A DNA stretch of 64,000 bases from CBDEGR01 sp965237895 (GTDB taxonomy: Bacteria > Acidobacteriota > Terriglobia > UBA7540 > JAPUME01). The stretch lies in contig CBDEGR010000002.1 in the NCBI GenBank assembly GCA_965237895.1, forward strand, positions 868,001 to 932,000. The letters run 5' to 3'. Both the position numbers and the translations under genes were made by a program. Under the pieces are notes generated by a model. That model was given only the letters and a program-made list of their open reading frames with translations, had not been told where the DNA came from and made no database searches. Below are positions 1 through 7,967 of the stretch, piece after piece (within the stretch, counting starts at the first letter, position 1; the number at the start of each line of letters is the position of its first letter).

Positions 1-84
1 GGGAAGAACAGCGCGGGCGAAGTGAAACTGGCTCGCGTACGGCTGGAAGAGACCAGCTCGAATTTTTTTGAATATGCGGGCTGA
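1..84 (+). CDS. 6-pyruvoyl-tetrahydropterin synthase / QueD-like protein, C-terminal end
   Basis: Only the last 27 codons are inside the window, in frame 1 and ending with TGA at 82-84. The visible tail, with ARVRLEETSSNFFEYAG, fits the C-terminal beta strand and the E-T-x-x-x-x-x-x-Y ending common in the 6-pyruvoyl-tetrahydropterin synthase / 6-carboxytetrahydropterin synthase family. The gene ends 17 bases before folE, whose product makes the substrate of this family (dihydroneopterin triphosphate). That pairing is the main support for the call. The catalytic Cys-His-Asp residues and the zinc histidines lie outside the window, so QueD and PTPS activity cannot be told apart. Confidence 0.5.
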   Translation, partial: GKNSAGEVKLARVRLEETSSNFFEYAG

Positions 85-101
85 AGGGGAGAGTTGTAAA
101 A

Positions 102-707
102 ATGAAACGGGAATTCCAAGCGGAGATGTTGGATGGGAAGGAGCGGGTCGGCGACAGATTGGAAGAGCTGATTCGGGAGCAGTTGTTGGAGCTGGGAGAG
201 GACCCTCATCGGGAAGGCTTGCGACGGACCCCGCTGCGAGGGGCCGGCGCGTTGCGCTTTCTCACCCAGGGGTACCAGGAGAGCGTGGACGAGGTGCTGA
301 ATGGCGCGCTCTATGACGTGATCTACGACGAGATGGTGATCGTGCGCGATATTGAGCTGTACAGTTTGTGTGAGCATCATCTACTGCCGTTCTTCGGTAA
401 GTGCCATGTCGCCTACATTCCCACCAAGAAGGTGATCGGGCTGAGCAAGGTACCGCGCTTGGTAGACGTCTTTGCGCGGCGGCTGCAACTCCAAGAGAGA
501 TTAACGAACCAGATTGCCCAAGCCCTGATGGAAAAGGTAAAACCGCTGGGTGTGGGCGTGATCATCGAAGCGCAACACCTCTGCATGGTGATGCGAGGCG
601 TGCAGAAGCAGAATTCGGTGGCCGTCACTTCGGCCATGCTCGGGGTCTTTCGCAAGGACCATCAGACCCGTGAGGAGTTTCTCTCACTGGTACGGAAGGC
701 GAACTGA
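102..707 (+). CDS. folE: GTP cyclohydrolase I
   Basis: Converts GTP to 7,8-dihydroneopterin triphosphate and formate, the entry step to folate and other pterins, in the cytosol. The 201-residue length is usual for FolE. Conserved features are visible: the zinc-site CEHHLLPFFGK (about residues 90-100), the IGLSKVPRLVDVFARRLQ stretch, and HLCMVMRGVQK, which holds the second zinc cysteine. The start ATG at 102 follows a purine-rich GGGGAGAG about 8 bases upstream. It lies between a PTPS/QueD-like gene and an SDR on the same strand with short gaps, so the three probably form one pterin operon. An overlapping 82-aa frame starting at 68 is a shadow. Confidence 0.96.
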   Translation: MKREFQAEMLDGKERVGDRLEELIREQLLELGEDPHREGLRRTPLRGAGALRFLTQGYQESVDEVLNGALYDVIYDEMVIVRDIELYSLCEHHLLPFFGKCHVAYIPTKKVIGLSKVPRLVDVFARRLQLQERLTNQIAQALMEKVKPLGVGVIIEAQHLCMVMRGVQKQNSVAVTSAMLGVFRKDHQTREEFLSLVRKAN

Positions 708-744
708 GCGAAGCGGCAACCTTCGCCCGGCAGGAGGGGCCGGC

Positions 745-1461
745 ATGGGAAAACTTGAGGGAAAAGTCGCGCTTGTTACGGGCGCCGGCCGGGGCATCGG
801 GCGGGTGATTGCCGAGCAGTTGATGGAAGAAGGCGCCTATACGTTCCTCGTGGCCCGTCGCGGGGAGGCTCTTCGAAAATTGGCAAAACTTTCCCAGGCG
901 AAGGGCCATCGGGCCGAGGCGCTGCAGGCCGACATCAGTCGGGAGCGGGACGTAAAGAACCTTTTTCTCGCCGTCCGCGAACGCGCCAAGCGGCTCCACA
1001 TCCTAGTCAACAACGCAGGCGTCTTTACCTATAAACCCTTCCTGAAGACTACGTTTGCCGATTGGCGTAAGAACATCGAGATAAATCTTACGGGAACGTT
1101 TCTCTGCACTCGGGCGGCGGTGCCGTTGATGGGACAAGGCCCGGGGCACGTCGTCAACATCCTCTCCGTTGCCGGGCGGGAGGCCTATGCGAAGTGTTCG
1201 GCCTATTGTGCCTCGAAGTTCGGAGCTAGGGGCCTGACCAAGGTGCTGGCCGAAGAGCTCCGTCCCAGAGGAATTCGCGTCACGGGGGTCCTGCCCGGGC
1301 CGGTGGATACCGGAATGCTCAAAGAGTTCGACTTCCCCATTCGCCGAGAACGCGTGCTCCGGCCCGAAGACGTGGCCCGCGCGGTCCTTGAGGTCCTCAC
1401 ACAGCCCGAGCGCGCAAGTCTGGAAGAGATCGTGTTGCGCCCTTCGAGCGGAAGCTTCTGA
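745..1461 (+). CDS. Short-chain dehydrogenase/reductase (possible pteridine/sepiapterin-type reductase)
   Basis: A 238-residue NAD(P)-dependent oxidoreductase of the classical SDR family. Seen directly: the TGAGRGIG dinucleotide loop near residue 12, NNAG near residue 87, and the catalytic Ser, Tyr and Lys in SVAGREAYAKCSAYCASK. I chose ATG 745 because AGGAGGGG lies 6-13 bases upstream; an in-frame start at 670 would overlap folE by 38 bases and add 25 residues before the fold. Its position after folE and a PTPS-like gene suggests a pterin reductase acting on 6-pyruvoyl-tetrahydropterin. The sequence itself only supports a generic SDR (FabG-like). Confidence 0.85.
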   Translation: MGKLEGKVALVTGAGRGIGRVIAEQLMEEGAYTFLVARRGEALRKLAKLSQAKGHRAEALQADISRERDVKNLFLAVRERAKRLHILVNNAGVFTYKPFLKTTFADWRKNIEINLTGTFLCTRAAVPLMGQGPGHVVNILSVAGREAYAKCSAYCASKFGARGLTKVLAEELRPRGIRVTGVLPGPVDTGMLKEFDFPIRRERVLRPEDVARAVLEVLTQPERASLEEIVLRPSSGSF

Positions 1462-1544
1462 ATTCCCCGAATAACCGCCTCACAGGGTACAGCTTCCGAA
1501 AATCGCTGAACGGATGGGTGTCGGAGCGTAATCGGGAAGGAGGG

Positions 1545-3134
1545 TTAGCCTTCTTCGTCCGGCAGGTTGACGGCGAAGCGTCTGGGGTCGTTGGTAAGGC
1601 GCTTCGCTGCGGGAAGAAGTTCCAAGGCTCTTCGGACCCAGGGGTCGGTTTCAATGGCGATGCGGTTCCCCTCGTCCAGCCCGAAGATGACGGTGATCAA
1701 CTGTTGCTTGATATGGTTTTTCATATACTCAAGGTTGCGGTCCCACTCCTCGGGGGTGAAGGAGACTTTTTGAGAGGCCAAGTAACTGCGGAACTCGGCA
1801 AGCACGGCGGGTGTGATCTGGAATTCCTTCGTGACCGTCTTGTGCTTGGCCAGGTACCGCTCGCCGAAATTGAGGAAGATATTTTGGTTGAGGAGCCGGC
1901 GGCCGAGAGAGTCCGGTTCGGGCGAAGCCACCTTCATGTCGGGGTTGATGCCCCCGCCCCCGTAGACGCGGCGGCCGCCCGCGGTGAAGCGAATCTCCTC
2001 GCGCGGCGGCACGAAGTTCCGGCAGTTTGAGTAGTAATTGTAGAGGGAGACGTTGGAGTAGTTTCTCTGAATCAACCGGCCGCTGGGTGTGTAGTAGCGG
2101 GCTGTGGTCAGGGCGAGACCCGTGTTGTCGCTGAGCGGATAGACGGTCTGCACCAATCCTTTGCCGAAGCTGGATTCGCCGAGGATTAAGGCCCGGTCGT
2201 AGTCCTGGAGCGCTCCGGCGACGATTTCGGCCGCGCTGGCCGTATAGCAATCCACCAGGATGACCATCGGGAAATCGTGTTTACTGTTGTCCCGGTGCGC
2301 ACGATACGGCTTCTCGCGTGAGTTGCGGCCCTTGTGGTAGACGATCAGTTGATTCTTTTCGAGGAAGAGACCGGACACCTCGACGGCCTGTGTCAGCAGC
2401 CCGCCGGCATTGGCGCGGAGGTCGAAGATCAAACCTTCGAGCTCATCTTCGTTCAATTCCTTTAAAGCTTTACGCATCTCCTTGCCGGTGGTTTCAGAAA
2501 AAGTCTTCAGTTTAATGAAGCCGACTTTGGCGCGGAGGTGAAAGGCCAGCTCAACGCTGTGGCGCGGAATCTCAGCCCGAGTAATGGTAAAAGCCAGAGG
2601 TTCAGGGGTACCTTCGCGCAACACCTTCACGTTCACCAAAGTTCCCTTCGGGCCGCGCAGGCGTTCGGCCACTTCATTCGTGGTCAATCCTTCGGTGGTC
2701 TGGCCGTCGATTGCGTGGATGAGGTCGCCGGGCCGCAGTCCGGCGCGGCTGGCCGGTGATCCGGGGAAGGGATAAATGACGATGGTCTTGCCGTTGCGCG
2801 GGGCAATGGACATGCCCAGGCCCTGGTATTTCCCCTCTTGGTCTTCGCGAAGATTGGTAAAAGCGAGGGCGTCGAAGAAGGAAGAGTGCGGATCGAGCGT
2901 CCGCAGCATGCTCGGAATGGCCCCGTGGAGGATGACACGGTCGGGGTCGACCGTGTCGGCGTAGTTCTCCTCGACGGCGCGAAAGACCTTGGTAAACAGA
3001 TGCAAGGAATCTTTCAGGTCGTCTTTGCCGCGGGCTTGAGGCGTGGCCTCCAGCCGATGACCGTAGAGACCCCCGATCAGGGAAGAGAGCCCCAACGTCA
3101 CCAAAGCAATCCCGAGCAAACGGCGATTCTTCAT
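1545..3134 (-). CDS. C-terminal processing peptidase, S41 family (CtpA-like)
   Basis: A 529-residue envelope protease that trims proteins from their C-terminus. The N-terminus MKNRRLLGIALVTLG is a signal/anchor segment. A PDZ domain (about residues 100-190, GLGMSIAPRNGKTIVIYPFP onward) presents the substrate end, followed by the S41 core. The serine/lysine dyad is recognisable: Ser in DCYTASAAEIVAGALQDY and Lys in GESSFGKGLVQTVYPL. A roughly 150-residue C-terminal extension follows and is not assigned. It is transcribed toward the pterin genes and is tail to tail with the SDR. Tsp/Prc is an alternative family name, but the size and layout fit CtpA-type enzymes better. Confidence 0.93.
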   Translation of the reverse strand: MKNRRLLGIALVTLGLSSLIGGLYGHRLEATPQARGKDDLKDSLHLFTKVFRAVEENYADTVDPDRVILHGAIPSMLRTLDPHSSFFDALAFTNLREDQEGKYQGLGMSIAPRNGKTIVIYPFPGSPASRAGLRPGDLIHAIDGQTTEGLTTNEVAERLRGPKGTLVNVKVLREGTPEPLAFTITRAEIPRHSVELAFHLRAKVGFIKLKTFSETTGKEMRKALKELNEDELEGLIFDLRANAGGLLTQAVEVSGLFLEKNQLIVYHKGRNSREKPYRAHRDNSKHDFPMVILVDCYTASAAEIVAGALQDYDRALILGESSFGKGLVQTVYPLSDNTGLALTTARYYTPSGRLIQRNYSNVSLYNYYSNCRNFVPPREEIRFTAGGRRVYGGGGINPDMKVASPEPDSLGRRLLNQNIFLNFGERYLAKHKTVTKEFQITPAVLAEFRSYLASQKVSFTPEEWDRNLEYMKNHIKQQLITVIFGLDEGNRIAIETDPWVRRALELLPAAKRLTNDPRRFAVNLPDEEG

Positions 3135-3304
3135 AGTCTACAGTGCCCCCCACTGCCATTATAGCATAAGGTCAAAGCCCCCAAAAGAGCCGCGAAAGCC
3201 CCTCCGCAACGCTATCGGGATGGGAAGCCGCCTCTGTAGTTCAGGTGCATGGCGCGCAGGGTTCGACGCGGATAATTCCTGTTTACCTTGTCGGCGGAGA
3301 AGGG

Positions 3305-4270
3305 TCAGAAGTTTATGAATTGCTCAAATTGGACCTGAAAGATCACGGCGGCGCGGGGAGCTTCGTCGTTCAGGCCGATGGGGACGGCGACGCCCACCTC
3401 AAAGAGCTTCTTCCCGGATGAGAGGAACCCGTAGCGGATTCCGGGAGCGAAGACCGCGGCGGTACGATAGGTCGTGAAGGCTCCGGCCAAGTCGAGTTCC
3501 AGCTCTTCGCTGCGCTCGACGCCCAACTCCAGGAAGGCGTGCAGATCGTGATGGGCTCCGCCGGAGGGCCTCTCCAGCGCCCGGATTCCCAGGGCCGTTC
3601 CATAAACCAGGTTGCCGAGCGCGTAGTCGGTGGCGGGGTTCAGACCCAGCGGAGGCACATCCACCGAAGGGAACAGAGCGTAATTGAGGGAGCTATAGAG
3701 AAAGAAAGGGCCGCCCCAGTCCCTGGCGGCAGAGAGATCGAGAGCCACGCCGGTCGAGCCGAGCCCCGTCCCGCGCGAGAGATCCCCGGTGGGAAAGATG
3801 ATCTGAGGACCTACGGTAAGCGTGAGGGGGGAGTTCTCTTCCGTCAGGAGGCGGTAGCGGAGACCCACCAGGGCGTCCGAGAAGCCGAACTCGGAATTGA
3901 GGGTTGTGCCGTCCAGTTCCTCTTTCATGCCGGTGAAGGGGAATTCCAGGTCCAGTTCCAGACGGCTCGTGAATCCCCACTCGACACGCAGCATCGCGTC
4001 ATAGAAGGTGAATTTTCGGTCCATGACTCCGGGAAAAGTGCGCCAGCCGACGCTTCCAGGAGCGATCAGTTGCAGGGAGTTCTTTTGCTGCGTGTAGGGG
4101 CCGCCGGTAATAAAGGCGTAGTCGGGCTCTTCGGGTTCGCTCCCGTTCTGGGCGCCGGCGGCGAGCGGGAAGAGGGCCGAAACAAGGCATAAGATCAGCA
4201 GCGCGGGCGCGGTCTTTTTCGTGCTAGGGTACACTGGTTGGCTTTCCATAGACCGTACTCTGCTCCGCAT
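3305..4270 (-). CDS. Predicted outer-membrane beta-barrel protein
   Basis: A 321-residue exported protein of unknown function. The hydrophobic stretch ALLILCLVSALFPLAAGAQ ends in an AxA-type cleavage site. The rest is rich in alternating hydrophobic/polar strands (LRVEWGFTSRLELDLEFPF; GLRYRLLTEENSPLTLTVGP) and ends in QFEQFINF with a terminal Phe, the usual barrel-assembly signal. ATG 4249 (MESQPVYPS) is an equally good start and gives a more normal signal peptide. It resembles the broad MetA-pathway/transporter-like barrel families, but I cannot name a substrate. It is divergent from the SurA/PpiD-like gene, which helps fold such barrels. Confidence 0.7.
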   Translation of the reverse strand: MRSRVRSMESQPVYPSTKKTAPALLILCLVSALFPLAAGAQNGSEPEEPDYAFITGGPYTQQKNSLQLIAPGSVGWRTFPGVMDRKFTFYDAMLRVEWGFTSRLELDLEFPFTGMKEELDGTTLNSEFGFSDALVGLRYRLLTEENSPLTLTVGPQIIFPTGDLSRGTGLGSTGVALDLSAARDWGGPFFLYSSLNYALFPSVDVPPLGLNPATDYALGNLVYGTALGIRALERPSGGAHHDLHAFLELGVERSEELELDLAGAFTTYRTAAVFAPGIRYGFLSSGKKLFEVGVAVPIGLNDEAPRAAVIFQVQFEQFINF

Positions 4271-4437
4271 GGGGTCCCCTGGGGCGCACGGTTTCTGAGA
4301 TGTTGTTCCTTATCCGGGAAGAAATTCTCCGAGGGATTTCGAGATCAAGAGGAGATTATAGGGCCAGCTGGGCCGGTTCGGCAACGAAAAGAGAGGCGGG
4401 GTTGCCGGGACAGGGAAGATGACCCGGCCCGCCGATA

Positions 4438-4466
4438 TTGCGGCGCGGGGGCCGGCCCCGTATAAT
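4438..4466 (+). promoter_or_regulatory. Sigma70-type promoter for the SurA/PpiD-like gene
   Basis: TTGCGG at 4438-4443 and TATAAT at 4461-4466 are separated by exactly 17 bases. The predicted transcript would begin near 4473, leaving a leader of about 16 bases that contains AAGGTGG before ATG 4489. The match is visual only. Confidence 0.6.
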
Positions 4467-4488
4467 GTAAGGTGGACGGCGAATTCCT

Positions 4489-6414
4489 ATGCTTAAACTA
4501 TTCAAAAGAAAAGACGCAGTAAAGAGAATTTTCTTGATGGCTGTGCTGGGTATTATCAGCTTCAGTTTGGTGCTTTCCTTGGCTCCCTTGGGGTCCGTCA
4601 GCGACGCCGGGCCGCAGCTGGGCCGGCTGGCTGAATACAAGGGGGAGCCGATTACGACGCGCGACCTCGATAGGGCCATGGAAATGCGCTTTCGAGGTAC
4701 GCAGGTTGCCAACAATCCGCTGCTGCGCGCCCAGATGGCCCCGCGGATCCTGGATGACATGCTTTTCCGCCGCGCCGGGGTGGATGAGGCTCAGCGGCTC
4801 TCGCTGTCCGTCTCCGACCGGGAATTGGCCGACTACTTGCGCGCACAGGCTTGGCTGTACGAAAACGGCCGGTTCGTGGGTGATGACCGTTACCGGCAAC
4901 TGGTGGAGGAACAGGCTCGAATGTCGGTGAGTGATTTCGAAGCGGAAATCCGGAAGGATTTGCTTTCGGAAAAGCTGCGGTGGATTGCCAGCGACGGCAT
5001 CATCCTTCGTGACGAAGAAATTCTGAAGGAATTTCACCGGCTGAGCGAACAGGCCCGCATCGACTATGTTACCTTCGACCCGAGCCAATACATCGATGCC
5101 GTGAAGGTGGAGCCGGAAAAGCTTATCGTTTATTTCGCCACGAACGGGCAGCGGTATCAAGTGCCGGAGCAGCGGAGCATCCGCTACGTGTTGATTGAGC
5201 CGGACCGCGTCCGTGAGGAAGCCCGGGTGAGCGACGACGATCTGCGCCGGCACTACCGCGAGCACTTGGGGGAGTTCCGCGTGCAAGAGCGCGTTCAGGT
5301 GGGCCATATTCTTTTCCGGACGCTTGGGAACGCGGAAGAGGAAACGGCTCTGGTCGAAGCGAGAGCCGCGAAGGTGCTGGAGAAAGTGCGTGCGGGTGGG
5401 GATTTTGCCCGCTTGGCCGAGCAGCACTCCGAAGACGCCACGGCCACGGTCGGCGGCGACCTCGGGTGGGTCTATCGCGGGCAGACGGTCAAGGAGTTTG
5501 AGGATGCGGCCTTCAGCCTGGAGCCGGGCGCGATCAGCGACCTGATCAAAACCACCTACGGTCTGCACATCCTCAAAGTGGGCGAACGGCAGGAGGCGCA
5601 TCTGGAGGTCTTTGAGCAGGTTCGCGAGCGCCTGCGGCCGATCCTCGAAGGTCGGAAGCTGAGCGGGGCGATGGACGGGCTGGCGCACCGGGTCGAGAGG
5701 GCCATGCGGACCGAGCCGCAGTCTTTCGAGGAAATGGCCGCGCGCTTCGAGTTGGAGCTGAAGGTCACGAAGAGCTTCCGCAAAGGACAGGCCGTAACGG
5801 ACCTGGGAACCGAGCCCAGCGTGCACGACACGGCTTTCCGCCTGCGGACCGGAGAGGTCAGCCGGGCCCTTTCGGTTCCCAAAGGGAGAATTCTTCTTCA
5901 GGTTGCCGAGATTGTTGAAGCCTCCCTGCCGGAGATTGAGCAGGTGAGAACCCGTGTGGAGCAGGACTATCGGGTCGGAGAGTCGGGCGCGGTGGCGCGC
6001 GCCAAGGCACAGGAGTTTTCCCAAAGCGTCAAAAATGACGGTCTCCGCAGGACGGCGCGCCGAATGGGCTTGCGGTGGGAGCGGACCAGGCCCTTTACCC
6101 GGAACGATTTCCTAGAGGGAATTGGGTCCGCGTCTTCCTTCCGCAACGCGTTTACGCTGGAAGTAGGAGAGAGCGGCGGCCCGGTTGCCGTGGCCGGGAG
6201 TACGGTGGTCTATGAGGTCTTCTCCCGCCAACCGGCGCCGGAACAAGCATATGAAGAGCAGAAGGAGTTCCTGCGGGAGGATCTTCTGAGCCAAAAGCGC
6301 GGACTGGCTTTTGAGTTGTACCGCCAGAACCTGTTCCAGCAACTGGAACGGACCGGTAAACTGATCCGTTATCCCGAAGCGATGCAAACCTATTTGAGTA
6401 GCGTCCGGCGGTAG
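4489..6414 (+). CDS. Peptidyl-prolyl isomerase, SurA/PpiD type
   Basis: A 641-residue membrane-anchored periplasmic chaperone/prolyl isomerase. The N-terminus has a short basic stretch (LKLFKRKDAVKR) and one hydrophobic helix (about residues 14-34), the PpiD arrangement. A SurA-N-like helical region follows (residues 40-200). The parvulin domain spans about residues 265-370, with VQVGHILFRT at its start, GGDLGWVYRGQTVKEFEDA in the middle and TTYGLHILKVGER at its end. The C-terminal 250 residues look like a second, degenerate parvulin/SurA-like region. The family handles unfolded outer-membrane proteins, which suits the neighbouring barrel gene. ATG 4489 is placed just downstream of a good promoter. 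Confidence 0.92.
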   Translation: MLKLFKRKDAVKRIFLMAVLGIISFSLVLSLAPLGSVSDAGPQLGRLAEYKGEPITTRDLDRAMEMRFRGTQVANNPLLRAQMAPRILDDMLFRRAGVDEAQRLSLSVSDRELADYLRAQAWLYENGRFVGDDRYRQLVEEQARMSVSDFEAEIRKDLLSEKLRWIASDGIILRDEEILKEFHRLSEQARIDYVTFDPSQYIDAVKVEPEKLIVYFATNGQRYQVPEQRSIRYVLIEPDRVREEARVSDDDLRRHYREHLGEFRVQERVQVGHILFRTLGNAEEETALVEARAAKVLEKVRAGGDFARLAEQHSEDATATVGGDLGWVYRGQTVKEFEDAAFSLEPGAISDLIKTTYGLHILKVGERQEAHLEVFEQVRERLRPILEGRKLSGAMDGLAHRVERAMRTEPQSFEEMAARFELELKVTKSFRKGQAVTDLGTEPSVHDTAFRLRTGEVSRALSVPKGRILLQVAEIVEASLPEIEQVRTRVEQDYRVGESGAVARAKAQEFSQSVKNDGLRRTARRMGLRWERTRPFTRNDFLEGIGSASSFRNAFTLEVGESGGPVAVAGSTVVYEVFSRQPAPEQAYEEQKEFLREDLLSQKRGLAFELYRQNLFQQLERTGKLIRYPEAMQTYLSSVRR

Positions 6415-6576
6415 GCGATTTTCGGAACCAGGCGATTCGTTCCTTCCTGGGTTTGAGGTTCCGAACCGTTACGGTCCAGGATCGTGGGGTCCCTCCCGCT
6501 TGCCCATTCCAGGAAAGTGAAAAGATTTCAAGTTTTTTGAGGCAAGTGAGGAAGGTTGTGAATCCGGAGGCGCAGA

Positions 6577-7855
6577 GTGAAAAAACTAAAAACACTCTTT
6601 GCGGTATGTGCTGTCGGGGTGCTGGGGGCCCTATCCGGTTCGGCCGAAGAGGGGATGTTCCTGCCGAACCGGCTTCCCGAAAACGTCCTGCAAGGACGAT
6701 ATAATTTCACGACCACAACGCACTGGCGGCGGTTGATTCAGCGCGCCTCCATCCGTTTCCCGAACGGGTCGGGTTCGTTCGTCTCGACGAAGGGCTTGGT
6801 CTTCACCAATCACCACATTGCGATTGACTGTGCCGAAAAACTGAGCAGCGAGGAAGACAATATCGTCGAGAACGGCTTTCTGGCGAAGACGTTAGCGGAA
6901 GAGCGCCCCTGCCCGGACCTGGAGCTGAACGTTCTCGATTTGATTGAGGATGTCACCGGGCAGGTGCAGGCGGCCGTTAGACCGGAGATGATCCCTTCCG
7001 AGGCGACGCTGGCGCGGCGGGGGCGGTGAGGAATACTTTTGGAAGCGGAAAAATCCAAGGAAACGGGTTTGAAGTGCGAAGTCGTCTCGCTCTGGCACGG
7101 CGCCCGGTACCACCTCTATTGTTATCGCAGCTATTCCGACGTGCGGTTGGTCTTCCTGCCGGAGATCGGAATCGCCCGATTCGGCGGGGACCCGGACAAC
7201 TTTGAATTCCCGCGCTACGTGCTGGACATCGCTTCCCTTCGCGTTTATGAGAATGATCAGCCATTTCGCCCCAAGGCGAATTATCGCTGGCGCACGGGCG
7301 CGGTGCGGGAAAAAGAGCTGATCTTCGTTACCGGACATCCGGGCCGTACCGCGCGGCTCGATACGGTCGATTCGGTTGAGTTCCTGCGCGACACGGCCTA
7401 TCCGCAGAAGCTGAACATCCTGTGCCGGTATGAGATTGCGCTTCAGCAGTTCGCCCTGGAGGGGCGCGAACAGGCGCGCCGGGCCGACCATGATCTGTTC
7501 AGCATCTAGAACTCACGGAAAGCGTATACAGGTTTACTTCGCAAGCTGCAGGACCCGGCCTTCTTTGCGAAAAAGGAGAAGGAGGAGAAGGAGTTCCGCG
7601 CTCAGGTGGAGGCCAGTCCCCGCCTTCGGGCTCTGTACGCCAGCGCCTGGGGCGATATTTCCGGCAGCCCGGTGATCAGCCGGCAGGGGGAAGTGGTCGG
7701 AATCGTCTTCGATTCGAACCTTCAAGGTCTGGGATAACGAATTCGCTTACTCGGACGAGCAGGGGAGAACGGTTTCGGTGAGCGCGCAGGCCGTGGTGGA
7801 GGCGCTGCGGAAGGTCTACGACGCCAACGAGCTGGCCGCTGAGCTGGGCCGATAA
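6577..7855 (+). pseudogene. Decayed S46-family dipeptidyl peptidase (DPP7/DPP11-like)
   Basis: The reading begins at GTG 6577 (RBS GGAGG) with a signal peptide ending near SGSAEEGMF, then the S46 landmarks HWRRLIQRASIRFPNGSG, FTNHHIA (catalytic His) and GGDPDNFEFPRY (catalytic Asp). It is interrupted by in-frame TGA 7027-7029 and TAG 7507-7509. The TAG falls where the family has Gln in GIQNSRKA, so it looks like CAG to TAG. The same frame continues to TAA 7735-7737, after which the match resumes in another frame (DNEFAYSDEQGRTVSV) to TAA 7853-7855. The family is about 700 residues; here about 280 are missing between SPRLRALYASAWGDI and SGSPVISRQGEVVG (the catalytic Ser region). Two stops, one frameshift and one deletion make function very unlikely. 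Confidence 0.9.
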
Positions 7856-7967
7856 GCCGAGCCGATAAACGCCGGCGCGAAAACGCGCCGTTGACGGTGC
7901 GACGCCGCTCTGAGTAGAATGCCGCCACGGCGGTAGAAAAATAGTTTTCAGGAGAGGGGGACAACCA

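Noticed and set aside
4498..6024. 508-codon minus-strand frame opposite the SurA/PpiD-like gene
   Set aside because: Its residues mirror the codon structure of the plus-strand gene; it has no domain, while the opposite strand carries a complete parvulin protein.
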